Assembly (NCBI GenBank): GCA_047967505.1
Contig: CM106539.1
Length of the DNA stretch: 64,000 nucleotides
Direction: 5' to 3' (one strand)
Origin: Dipteris shenzhenensis
Taxonomy: Eukaryota; Polypodiophyta; Polypodiopsida; Gleicheniales
Shown here: positions 46,536 through 57,606 of the stretch, piece by piece
Position numbering within the stretch: the first letter of the stretch is position 1
Layout of the letters: each line of letters starts with the position of its first letter
Translations under genes and position numbers: made by a program
Notes under the pieces: generated by a model
What the model was told of the DNA's origin: nothing
The model's database searches: none
What the model saw: the letters and a program-made list of their open reading frames with translations, nothing else

Positions 46536-47580
46536 CAATGCCCCTTGGAGATAAGTGTAATTTAGTGCCTGAAAATTGGGACCCCAAACTCTAAGAAATG
46601 ATGAAATTTGCATGTAGATTGCATGGAAATAAACCCCATTTTGCAACAAAAGTCACAAGGGAAAGCCACAAGGGGCTACTGCCCCTTGACCCTGCATCGA
46701 GGCAGAATCAATCTAGACTTGGGGCCTCAACTACACCAACCAACACATGCACTTGAGATAAAAAGAATCCTAGGAGATGACCGTGAGACTAAGGATAGTG
46801 CCTCAAATACCATTTTTTCAACCTCCATACCTAGTTTACATCCTTAAAGTCAACAAGATCAAAAATCAATTCTTACTCTCCTTGAATGAACCACCACAAG
46901 GTGACATATCTAGATCAAAAGAGTCCATGAGCTAGGACAGAGACATGGGAGAACCCTTTAATGTAAGAGACTCACTAACTCCAAACTTAAATGATCCCAC
47001 TTTGCTACCCCTTCTACAACAGCTAGGCTAAGAGAGACTTTTCCAACATGATGAGTAGGATTGGATTAGTCAAACTGGATTATATGGTAAACCCATTTGC
47101 CAAACAAAACAGTGAGCCAATGGAACCTCCGGTGTCAATGCAACCCCAATAGTTTTGGAACCAATACTCAGGGAACCAAGTCCCACTATATCTACTAGCA
47201 ATCTGCCACTGCTATATCCATTATTTGATCATACGAGTGAATTTGGATCTAGAATCCCATGAGAATCCCAAGTGCTCGAACAAACTAAACAAAGGAGTTT
47301 CTTGAAAGGTCCACATTTAAGACCCCCTACCTCCAAAGTTTTGTCATTTCCTACCTAGCTATAAAACATGGGAGATGATCCTTACCCAACAATCATCCCT
47401 TATAGGCCTATGCATTGGGTAATATATACCACTCCGTAGAGAACCTGTAGTCTAACCTATTGGCCCTAATCGACCCCAAGTCACAATCCAAATGCATAGT
47501 GGGTCAGGGTCCTCAAATCCTACATTAGTATGGACAAATCGAGGACAAATCTAAGGAACCCTCCACTAGGACCACCAATG
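46536..47580. other. Spacer, no gene seen
   Basis: Mixed composition, no open frame with recognisable protein, no element ends found. Confidence 0.5.
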
Positions 47581-47624
47581 TATGGAGCAGGATCCATTTA
47601 TCTATAGTCGAGGACAACCGAGCC

Positions 47625-48275
47625 AAGCTAATACCTCGATCGAGGTCCTAGACTTTTTTTCACCGAACCAAGCCTATACCTTGATCGAGGTCTCATGGCA
47701 TGCCACCTATACCTCGATCGAGGTATCGTGGCAAGCCAGCTATACCTCGATCGAGGTATTGTGGCAAGTCCACATACCTCGATCGAGGTATCATGGATAG
47801 ATGACTTCGATCATGTCAAATACCTCGATTGAGGTATGTGCCATCCGACAAGGCAGATGACATACCTCGATCAAGGTACTGTGGCAAGTCCAAAAACCTC
47901 GATCCTGGTATGCTGGACTGATGACTTGGCTACATGTCTAATACCATGATCGAGGTATGTGGCATCCGGCTGGCAGCTGACATACCTCGATTAAGGTATC
48001 GTGGTAGGTCCATACCTCGATCGAGGTAGATGGACTGATGTGTATGGGGTATGTCGAATACCTCGATCGAGGTATCAAGGTATGATGGAGCGATGTGTAT
48101 GTGGCATGTCCAATACCTCAATCGAGGTACCGTGGCATGTTTATACCTCGATCAAGGTATGATGGATCGATATGTATGTGGCATGTGAAATACCTCGATC
48201 GAGGTAGTGAAACCCTAAATTTTCGTATATAAAGAGAGGGACCCCCCTCATTCTTCATACCTCGATCGAGCTCCT
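47625..48275. repeat. Array of about 16 palindromes TACCTCGATCGAGGTA
   Basis: Near-regular copies of the 16-bp palindrome, many exact, occur at spacings of about 31-55 bp, for example near 47632, 47711, 47742, 47774, 47821, 48014, 48060 and 48191. They are separated by variants of TCGTGGCAAGTCCA or ATGGACTGATGTGTATGTGG. The last lies at about 48259. Copies differ mostly by C/T or G/A in the CGATCG centre. Confidence 0.93.
48226..48233 (+). promoter_or_regulatory. Possible TATA box downstream of the palindrome array
   Basis: TATATAAAGAGAGGG in otherwise mixed DNA just after the last spaced palindromes. A transcript would start near 48260. A GTAAGG donor-like site follows at 48379, but no downstream coding region was found. 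Confidence 0.35.
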
Positions 48276-48394
48276 CCTCATCAAAATTGACAGATTTGCA
48301 GGAGCTCGATGGAATTGCGACAGCGATGGAGAACGACCGATAGACAACGACGGAGATGGACGGAGCGGGAGATTCCACGTAAGGTTTTTTGAAT

Positions 48395-50370
48395 GTAGCT
48401 TTTTTTTTTGCAAAAATTTATTGAAATTTTAGTTTATAAGAATATCTAATTTAATTATAAAATATTTCTAAATTTCAATACATTTTAAAAAAAATTTTAA
48501 TTATTTTTTGAATTACGTAATTTTTTATTTAAAATGTGAAAATGTATATATTTTGTTTTTTAAAATCATCTATTAAAAAAAAAGAGATTAAAGTTATTTT
48601 TCAAATTAATGCTATTTTTATTTAAATAAAAAAATGTTTAAATTTTATTTTTAAATATCATCTTTTAAAAAAAAGAAAATAAGAGTTTAAGGTAGCTTTT
48701 ATGTTATTTAAGTTAGTGAAGTTTTTATTTAAATGTCAAAAAGTATATATTTTGTTTTTTAAAATCATCTATTTAAAAAAAAAGAGATTGAAGTAGTTTG
48801 CATGTTATTTTTTGAATTACTGAAGTTTTGAATTAAATATAATGTTTAAATTTTGTTTTTAGAAATCATCTATTAAAAAAAAGAAAATAAGAGTTTAAAG
48901 TAGCTTTTATATTATTTTAGTCTATAGGAATATCTAATTAAATTATAAAATATTTCAAAATTTCAAATGCATTTTAAAGTTTTTTTAAATTATTTTTTTT
49001 AATTACGTAATTTTTTATTTAAAATGTGAAAATGTATATATTTTATTTTTTAAAATCATCTATTTAAAAAATGAGAGATTAAAGTAGTTTTTAGGTTATT
49101 TTTCAAATTAGTGCTATTTTTATTTAAATAAAAAAACGTTTAAATTTTAGTTTTAAAAATCATCTTTTAAAAAAAAAGAAAACAAGAGTTTAAGGTAGCT
49201 TTTATGTTATTTAAGTTAGTGAAGCTTTTATTTAAATGTCAAAAAGTATATATATGTTTTTTTTAAATCATCTATTAAAAAAAAAGAGATTAAAGTAGTT
49301 TGCATGTTATTTTTCAAATTACTCAAGTTTTGAATTAAATATAACGTTTAAATTTTGTTTTTAGAAATCATATATTAAAAAAAAGAAAATAAAAGTTTAA
49401 AGTCACTTTTATATTATTTTAGTTTATAAAAATATCGAATTTAATTATAAAATATTTCAAAATTTCAAATGCATTTTAAAGTTTTTTAAAATTATTTTTT
49501 TAATTACGTAATTTTTATTTAAAATGTGAAAATGTATATATTTTGTTTTTTAAAATCATCTATTAAAAAAAAGAGAGATTAAAGTTATTTTTCAAATTAG
49601 TGCTATTTTAAATAAGAAAACGTTTAAATTTTAGTTTTAAAAATCATCATTTAAAAAAAAAGAAAATAAGAGTTTAAGGTAGCTTTTATGTTATTTAAGT
49701 TAGTGAAGTTTTTATTTAAATGTCAAAAAGTATATATTTTGTTTTTTAAAATCATCTATTAAAAAAAAAAGAGATTGAAGTAGTTTGCATGTTATTTTTT
49801 GAATTACTGAAGTTTTGAATTAAATATAATGTTTAAATTTTGTTTTTAGAAATCATCTATTAAAAAAAAGAAAATAAGAGTTTAAAGTAGCTTTTATATT
49901 ATTTTAGTTTATAGGAATATCTAATTTAATTATAAAATATTTCAAAATTTCAAATGCATTTTAAAGTTTTTTAAATTATTTTTTTAAATTACGTAATTTT
50001 TTATTTAAAATGTGAAAATGTATATATTTTGTTTTTTTATCATCGATTTAAAAAAAGAGAGATTAAAGTAATTTTTATGTTATTTTTTAAATTAGTGCTA
50101 TTTTTATTTAAATAAAAAAATGTTTAAATTTTAGTTTTAAAAATAATCTTTTAAAAAAAAGAAAATAAGAGTTTAAGGTAGCTTTTATGTTATTTAAGTT
50201 AGTGAAGTTTTTATTTAAATATCAAAAAGTATATATTTTGTTTTTTAAAATCATCTATTAAAAAAAAAAAGAGATTAAAGTAGTTTGCATGTTATTTTTT
50301 AAATTACTGAAGTTTTGAATTAAATATAATATTTAAATTTTGTTTTTAGAAATCATCTATTAAAAAAAAG
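48395..50370. repeat. Four-copy ~490-bp AT-rich tandem array
   Basis: AATTACGTAATTTTT marks successive units at 48511, 49001, 49502 and 49987 (periods 490, 501, 485). Each unit has smaller internal repeats with AAAATCATCTATTAAAAAAA and AAGAAAATAAGAGTTTAA. A/T content is very high, and no coding is seen. The array ends abruptly near 50371. Confidence 0.88.
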
Positions 50371-51654
50371 AAATTATGACGGTGTGCGTTTATCTATCTT
50401 TATGTGGAATATTATAGATTATATTATTGGTTAAGAGTTGTTTCATAATTTAGGTAGAGTAAGTAGGCTGAGTTAACAAGCTAGAGCAAGATGATCTAGT
50501 TAAGGCCTAGTCAAAAAGTTATTTAGGGCTAGCTATTCTCAACTAGCTAGGAGCCATTCATCCCAACCAATCATTCAACAGATGCTCCAAGTCAAACAGT
50601 ATAACCAGGGTTATCTCAATGACCATAACCTATCTCTATCCTATAAATTTTGTCATTTCCTATATATTCTATACATTTCAAGATGCTATTCTACTTTAGT
50701 TTGGCATATGTTTAGAGGTGCAATTGGACTTCCACTTGCAATTATTGAGAGGTGCATTTGTCCACCTTCATGTGGAATATTCTACGATGTAGGTCTTGCC
50801 TTGGGTTATATCTTTCAAGTTGGCATCTATTCTTTGTAGTCCATTTTAGTGTATTGTACATAACATTTTCTTTCTATCACTCAGTATCTTTACATCTCTC
50901 TTCGAAAAATACCTCTACTACATACTTTGACATGCTAATAGAGCCCATGGTAGTCTAGAGCCTCAAAAAATGGAGGGAGCATCTAGAACAAAAGCTATTT
51001 GCTATTAATTATAGCAAGGGTGGGTAGTATAGACAAGGAGAATGAGCTTGAAGAAACTGACTTTTTAAAGTAAATAACTTGTAAATAATTGTAAATACGA
51101 ATTGAATTTGCAACATAGCACTATTGTAGGCATAGCCACACATTTGGCCCATCTACCGGTAGGTGCATAGGATGATCCCCAACGACATCCTACCTCATCA
51201 AGGAGTACGTAAATAGTTTTCATTACATAAATAGTTTATTAGTCATTTTGAATAGAATATTATTTTCATTAGCCAAATAGAATATTAATTTCCATGTGCT
51301 TTTTTTGTGCATGCGCTAGCCACCGCGCAGAGGCTGGCCTATCTAATCCGGCTTTGCCTGAGGGCACACAGCAGACAGTTGGCAGTAGGTCATATAGGAG
51401 CCAACAAGTCAGAGGATGACTAGAGGATCATATGTGGAGTTATTAGATTCTGATTTACGATGATTGCTTACGCTTCACACATATCTTGTTTAGGGATGCA
51501 CTTCTGCACGATGATGATGATGATGTACACATTCATTTTGGTGCTTTCATGATATTGTTCTTACTTTTATGATGTGTGAGCATTTTGGTACTTTCATGAT
51601 GTTCTTCTTACTTTTTTTATCTCAATTTATAGTTTGTTCAAATCTAACATAAAC
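50371..51654. other. Spacer, no gene seen
   Basis: Open frames here are short and lack recognisable features. A small GC-rich segment (CTAGCCACCGCGCAGAGGCT) lies at about 51314. Confidence 0.5.
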
Positions 51655-51784
51655 ATTTAAAATTAGGAGTATGATTTTGAATTTCAAATATCTCAATTCA
51701 CACATCTAATACATAAGGTATTTTAAAAATAATGCCATGTGAAGTAATTGTAAACATTAAGCATTGAAAAAGTGTTCAAGTATA

Positions 51785-51836
<52 letters not shown>

Positions 51837-52072
51837 CTATGAACTTTATCATTTTGAATATCATATTGAATTTCGTATATATCAATGCTTGCAATTATTA
51901 CACTAAACCTAAGAGCTGTGCGAAGTTTCATCCCCACATGCATATTTAAAATTAGGAGTATGATTTTGAATTTCATATATCTCAATTCACACATTAATAC
52001 ATAAGGTATTTTAAAAATAATGTCGTGTGTCATAATTGTAAACATTAAGCATTGAAAAGGTGTTCAAGTATA

Positions 52073-52162
<90 letters not shown>

Positions 52163-52240
52163 CTCTCTTTCTAGAGCTCTCTCGTGCTATGAATTTTATC
52201 ATTTTGAATATTATATTGAATTTTGTATATATCAATGCTT
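51655..52240. repeat. 289-bp tandem duplication containing CT microsatellites
   Basis: Copies begin ATTTAAAATTAGGAGTATG at 51655 and 51944. Each contains a (CT)n tract (51787-51833 and about 52074-52146, the second followed by TATC repeats) and then TCTCGTGCTATGAA. The two tracts differ greatly in length. Apparent Ser-Leu or Arg-Glu frames across them are artefacts. Confidence 0.9.
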
Positions 52241-52655
52241 GCCATTTTTCATACGTAGTCACTAGTAGGGATTATAGCTTCCACGTGGCACATACGAAAT
52301 CAGTTGGAGATCAAATCTTGCATGGATGTATGCATTATACCTTCCACGTGGCGCATACCAAATCAATTGGAGACCAAATCTTGCATGGATATATGTCTAA
52401 GGTAGCCTAAGAGCCATGCAAAGTTTAATCCCCAATAGATAAGTGTTTGCATATACTTCACCATGTATGTCATTTTTTATATCCGCTCGTTTGAGCAATT
52501 TTGTATCACCCTTTTCGAAAGGGTAATTTTGTAATAAACAATGTTGTATATGTTCGACATGTATATGCTTTTGTTGCTCGATCATTTCATTTGAGCGATT
52601 TTGTATCACCCTTTTCACAAGGGAAATTTTATAATAAAAAACTTTTTTTTGTAAT
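52241..52655. repeat. Short duplications, no gene
   Basis: TTCCACGTGGCRCATACSAA through TTGCATGGATRTATG is duplicated at 52279 and 52342 (63-bp period). TTTTGTATCACCCTTTTC through GGGWAATTTTRTAATAAA occurs near 52499 and 52598. Confidence 0.7.
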
Positions 52656-52966
52656 TATTAAAAAAAAACATTAGTGGGGCAAAACAGGGCTTGCTATGGC
52701 CCTGTTTAGCCCCACTAATGCTTTTTTTTTAGTTTTGTTAATCGTCACTATATAGCAACGTTTACTAGTGTCACTATATAGCGATGAGTATCAGTGTCGC
52801 TATATAGCGACATTTATCAGCGTCACTATATAGCGACGCTTTATAGCAACTGTTCTTTTCTGACGCTTTTAACGACTTTAATAACAACGTTTGCACCCGT
52901 TTAAAAAAAAAATTAATGTAAAAAACGTCGATATTTTCATCGAAAAAGGGCCTATGCCTTGTAGTG
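52656..52966. mobile_element. End of a CACTA-like or foldback element
   Basis: A hairpin pairs ACATTAGTGGGGC and AACAGGGC (52668-52690) with complements at 52698-52720 between A- and T-runs. Next come four GTCACTATATAGCGACG-type palindromes (52745-52835). The interval ends ...GGGCCTATGCCTTGTAGTG. On the other strand this reads CACTACAAGGCATAGGCCC, the look of a CACTA-type terminus (CACTACAAGAAAA is common in plants). No matching left terminus was found, so the element is truncated or its boundary is different. Confidence 0.5.
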
Positions 52967-53582
52967 ATTGTAAGGTGGTCAGATGTGAGTTACAAGATCA
53001 AATCCTCCCCTGGGTGCTTACATGGCTACTCTCAGGTGGTCAGGTCTGATTTACAAACGTGTGGGATGAAGGTGTCAAGGTTGTTGCTTCTCAATGCTTG
53101 ATGTCGATGGCGTTCTCTTCTTTGCTTGACATAGCTTGGTGCATGATGCTTTATTCTTCCTATTCTTTTAATGCTTTATGTGTGGATTCCATGTTCTGTG
53201 TTATGGTTACTCATGCACTTATGCTTTTGGCATGCTAATTTGTGCATACATGCGTGTTCAGTTGTTGCAAAGGTCTTACCATGAGATTCGTTTTGCTTCA
53301 ATGGCAGTGTATAATTGCATACAATGATTCAGACTTAACACGCAGGTAGAGCTCAAAAAGGCAATCACTTTTGGATTTTGGAGTGTTTACGAATTCCTCC
53401 TTGATTGCAAGTTATGCCTTGTCAAAGTTTTTGTGAAGAAGAGGCCTTTGATGATGTGGTACAGGGGGTTCATATGCTACATTCAGGCCTGTGCTTACAA
53501 AGGGACTATGCTTGGGTGTCATTGTTGACTGTGCATGTGGTAGTTAACCAAATCCTAAACCTAAACCTAACCATGGTCTAGT
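52967..53582. other. Spacer, no gene seen
   Basis: Contains AGGTGGTCAGATGTGAGTTA and AGGTGGTCAGGTCTGATTTA as a diverged pair (52973 and 53035). No coding frame. Confidence 0.5.
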
Positions 53583-53730
53583 GTGGGTTGAGACTTGGTT
53601 CTATATGCTACGTGGCAAGCTACTAACCACACCTTGGCTAGTCAAGGTTAGCTAAACGTGGGTTGAGACTTGGGTCTATATGCCATGTGGCGAGCTACTA
53701 ATTGGCTAGTCAAGGTTAGCTAAACCTAAC
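53583..53730. repeat. 75-bp direct repeat
   Basis: GTGGGTTGAGACTTGG starts at 53583 and 53658. Both copies continue to a TGGCTAGTCAAGGTTAGCTA segment. Confidence 0.8.
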
Positions 53731-54036
53731 GAAGGTAAAGCCTTATCTACCACATGGCTTTTCCTAAGGTCTGAGACCTTGGAGAAGCTAATAAACATAG
53801 ATGGCCCATCATCGTCGTGGGGGGTGTCTGTGGTGTGTTGGTGGTGAGGCGAGTGAAGCTGCAAGAGTCAGTTGGAGGATCCATCAGTGGGGGCATTGTT
53901 GTGAAAGAGTCGATGGCCTTTGCTTGCTAGCGTTGTTGTTGTAGGTAGGAGCTGCTATGCTTTTCTGTAAGCCATCGGTTGGAGGAGCCTTCATTGCTGT
54001 GACCAGGCAATGTTGCAATCATGTAGGTGTTGCATG
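53731..54036. other. Spacer before copia D, no gene seen
   Basis: No open frame or element end is recognised. The copia D homology begins sharply at about 54037. Confidence 0.5.
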
Positions 54037-56206
54037 AAGCGACCGTTATTTTTCATATCCTCAACAAAGCATCCATGAGGATTAAATCTGACCTGTTAGT
54101 GCTACTCAACCATTTGACCAATAGAAACTAGGTTCTTGGTGATATTCGGGACATGAAATACATCAGACAGGTATTTCTTTTTCCCATCCTACATAGACAA
54201 AGGAATTTTACCAATCTGCACAATAGGATGTGCAGTATCATCACCAGTCTCCACAAATCCAGGTTTTTTCATTTTCCTTGCATCCTGTATCCATTCTGCA
54301 TGACCTGTCATGTGGTTTGATGCACTTGAGTCAACATACCACACATCATTGCTTTCTTCTGCACTTGTCACAGAATTGGTCATGTGCTGCACCATAAATA
54401 AATGCTCATTTCTATCATCACCCTGTCTACCAGAGGATGCATAATTGCCTTGCTGCAATTTTCCATTCATAATGTCATTCTACTTTTTGTAGCAGTCTTT
54501 AGCCATATGGTCAACCCATTTTACCACAATAGTAGCACTCAACATTGCTGTTTGCATTTTAACCTCTCTAGCATCCACCACGACCACAACATTGCTGGTT
54601 TTCTTGAGTTTGCTACATATTTTGATTTCTACCACGGCCTCCTCTACCTCTGCCTCTACCTCTTCTAGCATTTGAGTAGAAGACAATTTCTTTTGAAGTT
54701 CCTCCTAAAGAAGATGCACCAACATTTCTCTGCTCTTCACAAATTAGAAGAGAAACAACTCCTCAAAATTAGGAAATTTTTCACGGACGGCAATGGATGT
54801 CCAGAACTATGCATAATCCTTTCCTAGACCATTCAAGGTCACAGAAATTAGATCATCATCTTCCACTGGTGACCCAATGGAAGCAAGTGCATCTGCAATT
54901 TTCTTCACCTTCATGTGGTAGTCATTGATGCTCATATTTTCTCTCTGCACATTGTGCAACTCCTGCTTGAGCTGCATTTTCCTAGCTTGCGTATTTGTGC
55001 TGGTACATTTTTACCAAAGTATCCCATGCCTCTTTTGGCGTACTTGCATCCTGAATATGCACAATCATAGAATCCGAAATATTGATAGACAGCCAATACA
55101 TAACTTTTCTGGCTCTCTCATGCCATCCTTTAAATGCCTGCATTTCCTGTTGATTGGGAACATTAGGAAGAACTGGTTCTTCTTCATTTCCTATAATGAA
55201 CTCCCAATAGCCTTTTCCCATAAGGAAATTCGTCATTCTAAACTTCCATGCTTGGAAGTTATTCTTGTCAAGCTTTTCAGTGACAATCTATGAAAGAGAA
55301 TCAGACGCCATTACAGAACACTACAAAATATTCTGTCACTACAAAAAACACAGCTTTTGCCTCACACGGGCAAATCTACAAAACTAACAAAGTGGTATTT
55401 GACCACACAGTCACTTCCTAGTGATGATTTTGCATCAACAGGCAATAAGGATGATTCTATAACTCCCAGTATCTCTGCGCACACGCATACGATGCAATTT
55501 CTATGACAACTTTTCACTGACCTACAGAGCAGTGGTCGCACACAGCAAAAACAGGGCCTTTTTCTCAGTGCTTGTGGAGAACTTTTGCCTCCAAAACGGG
55601 CCTCGAAATGGCCTCGAATCAGAAAAATAAAGTCACCAAGGGCCTCACCCTCTCCCGCAGCATATATTGCCCTCTCGCCACACCGCGAAGGGCATCTCAA
55701 TCTGAGACAATGCACTCTTGCACTTCTGGCTGTGCTACCTGTAGAGCCTTGCTCCCAAACTTGAAAAAGAAAAGCAACACGGGTCCTCTTACCAGGACAC
55801 CGTGAACTTAGTTTGCATTCTTAAGCTCCTTACCATGAACCAGGCTCTGATACCATGTGAAGATAGTGGGAGAGAAGGAAGGAAGCTCACTTGCGACTTT
55901 CTCACATACACAATGGGGGAATACACACAAAGGTGGAGGCTAAAAACATTATTTCTCTTCTTAGTTGTGAAAGCCAAAAGAACTCTAGTACAAAGAAATA
56001 GAAGAACCCTATATGTGGGTCTCAAACCAAACTTAGCTAACTAAGGTGGCATACTAACTAAGCCACGAACTAGAGTACATAAGGATAGTTGTCATCCAGC
56101 TATTATTCGTGGCAGTGTACCAACTGCATCTGCAGCTAACAAGTCGGTGACATAAATGCACAACGGTCACCCTGGCATATCACGAGTGGAGCTCGATATC
56201 TCAACA
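54037..56206 (-). mobile_element. Copia D: 5'-half fragment of a copia B-family element
   Basis: On the minus strand it has a 5' LTR (55856-56206), the primer-site complement (55844-55855), the leader, gag and the start of the protease/pol region. It then ends at about 54037, at the point equivalent to copia B position ~21738. No 3' LTR is present. Gag is broken by stops and indels: MTNFLMGKGYWEF is readable, and the zinc-knuckle region has deletions. The protease reads DSSAS as in copia B, so this change may have been in their common ancestor. It is a truncated, old copy. Confidence 0.88.
55856..56206 (-). repeat. Copia D 5' LTR (single remaining LTR)
   Basis: 351 bp, closely similar to the copia B LTRs; TGTTGAGATATCGAGC to TTCACA on the minus strand. 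It keeps the AAGCCACGA segment seen in only one copia B LTR. Confidence 0.9.
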
Positions 56207-56788
56207 ATGTATGCTATGTAGTTACAAGGATCCCATTTCCACATTGCTCCCACATTGTGCAATTCAATTCTTACAGCCAACTGCATTTTAATTAGCACGA
56301 TTGCAAGCACATCTATAGTTGATGATTATAATTTTGAATAAAACATTACAACTCCAAAAGGTTTAGTTCACAAGGCACTAATTGATAGAACGTTGCACAA
56401 GGAAATTGAAAGCCAAAAAAAAAAGAGTGTATATCAATTCATAGCTCAAAAAGTGCTTGTACGTACATATAGCATGAAGCCAAGCCACGTCCTATGGCTT
56501 CAAGTACAAAAAATAAGGGAGTGTATATATAAGAGAGGCACGAAGCCAAGCCGGTGGCTTCAAGTACAAAAAAAAGTAGCTAGCACTACTTCTACGACTA
56601 ATCTAAGTTCTCCGCATCCTGGCTCCCTTCTTCACCCCCTCTTCGCCCCTTCTTCGCTCCTTGTTCGCTCCCTTCCTCTTGATCAGCCACTGCAAGGTTC
56701 TGTGAATGAGGGACAACATGTATCAATGTATGAAAATTCAAATCTTTACTTACAATATTAACCTTATTTAATTACTTTCAAATACCTG
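56207..56788. other. Spacer between copia D and copia E
   Basis: Contains a pyrimidine-rich tract at 56620-56690 and duplicated GAAGCCAAGCC words near 56476 and 56540. No gene is seen. Confidence 0.5.
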
Positions 56789-57045
56789 GGGGGCGCTCTA
56801 GTAGCCCAAATATATTGCTCCTCAGTAATCAAGCCATCATCATAGAAGTGCCTCCATGTATCTCCTCTATGATGGTGGTGGTGGTATTAGAGTGCTCTCA
56901 ACGGAAGCAAGAATGGAAGAGGGAGAGAGCCACACAAGTTTTGGTGGGTATAGAACACCCTAATCTTCTTTTTCATTCATTTATATATGTGTTTGATTAT
57001 TGTACATAACCAGGGTAAAGGCACAGTGACCTTTAACCCCCACAA
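56789..57045 (-). repeat. Possible 3' LTR of copia E
   Basis: On the minus strand, purine-rich AAGTGGGAGG (57046-57056) follows the end of pol and is followed by TTGTGGGGGTTAAAGGTCAC, as a polypurine tract followed by an LTR would be. The other LTR is outside the window, so the far boundary is only a guess. Confidence 0.35.
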
Positions 57046-57059
57046 CCTCCCACTTAAAG

Positions 57060-57297
57060 GACAAAATGAGCATACTATCCAATGCCCATCAATACATGAC
57101 AATACTCAAATTGCTGACTAGGTAGACTCTTCGTCAGCATATCTTATCATTTGTATGGACCTTGACAAGCTCTATGTGCTTGTCCTCAAGTACCTCCCTG
57201 ACGAAATGGTACCTCACCTCAATGTGTTTGGTCTTTCCATGAAAGACCGGATTCTGTGCTAGTTGAATAGCACTCATGGAATCACTATGCAATGTCG
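57060..57297 (-). pseudogene. Copia E pol, RNase H C-terminal piece
   Basis: Reads LHSDSMSAIQLAQNPVFHGK, TKHIEVRYHFVREVLEDKHI and ELVKVHTNDK, the end of the copia RNase H region. A frameshift and a stop follow, where YADEEST-like words appear in another frame. It is bounded on the right by TSD TGTCG (57293-57297) of the nested LTR element. Confidence 0.88.
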
Positions 57298-57592
57298 TGT
57301 TGAGATATGGTGCCATGAGCACATAGATTAAAGGACTAAGGTATGGTATAGGAAAGAATTAAGGTAGCCACCCTAGGATGTGGACTACAAGATGTGGAGA
57401 TGTGGATTGAGGATATCCACAAGGAGAGATGTGGATGAGAGGATCCCACATGGTTTGACTATTCTAAAGGCTCTCTCTATATAAGAAGCCTATTATGTAT
57501 TGTTGAATGTAGAGATTTCAATAGATCAATTGTTTCCTATCCTATGTCTCTCTCATGGTGTTACGATCCTCCTTGACCCCCTCACTTTGTCA
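57298..57592 (+). repeat. 5' LTR of the nested non-autonomous element
   Basis: TGTTGAGATATGG to CACTTTGTCA. It includes CTCTCTATATAAGAAGCC at 57473-57490, a plausible TATA box. Confidence 0.92.
57478..57485 (+). promoter_or_regulatory. Probable TATA box of the LTR promoter
   Basis: TATATAAG within the 5' LTR, repeated identically in the 3' LTR (about 59650). Transcription would start about 30 bp downstream, inside the LTR. Confidence 0.55.
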
Positions 57593-57606
57593 TGGTATCA
57601 GAGCTT
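57593..57606 (+). other. Primer-binding site of the nested element
   Basis: TGGTATCAGAGCTTAG directly after the LTR; initiator Met-tRNA type. Confidence 0.9.

Noticed and set aside
47625-48275. CRISPR-like array
   Set aside because: The repeats are short palindromes with repetitive spacers, the setting is a plant nuclear genome, and there are no cas genes.
51764-52410. Frames with Ser-Leu or Arg-Glu repeats
   Set aside because: These are translated CT microsatellites.
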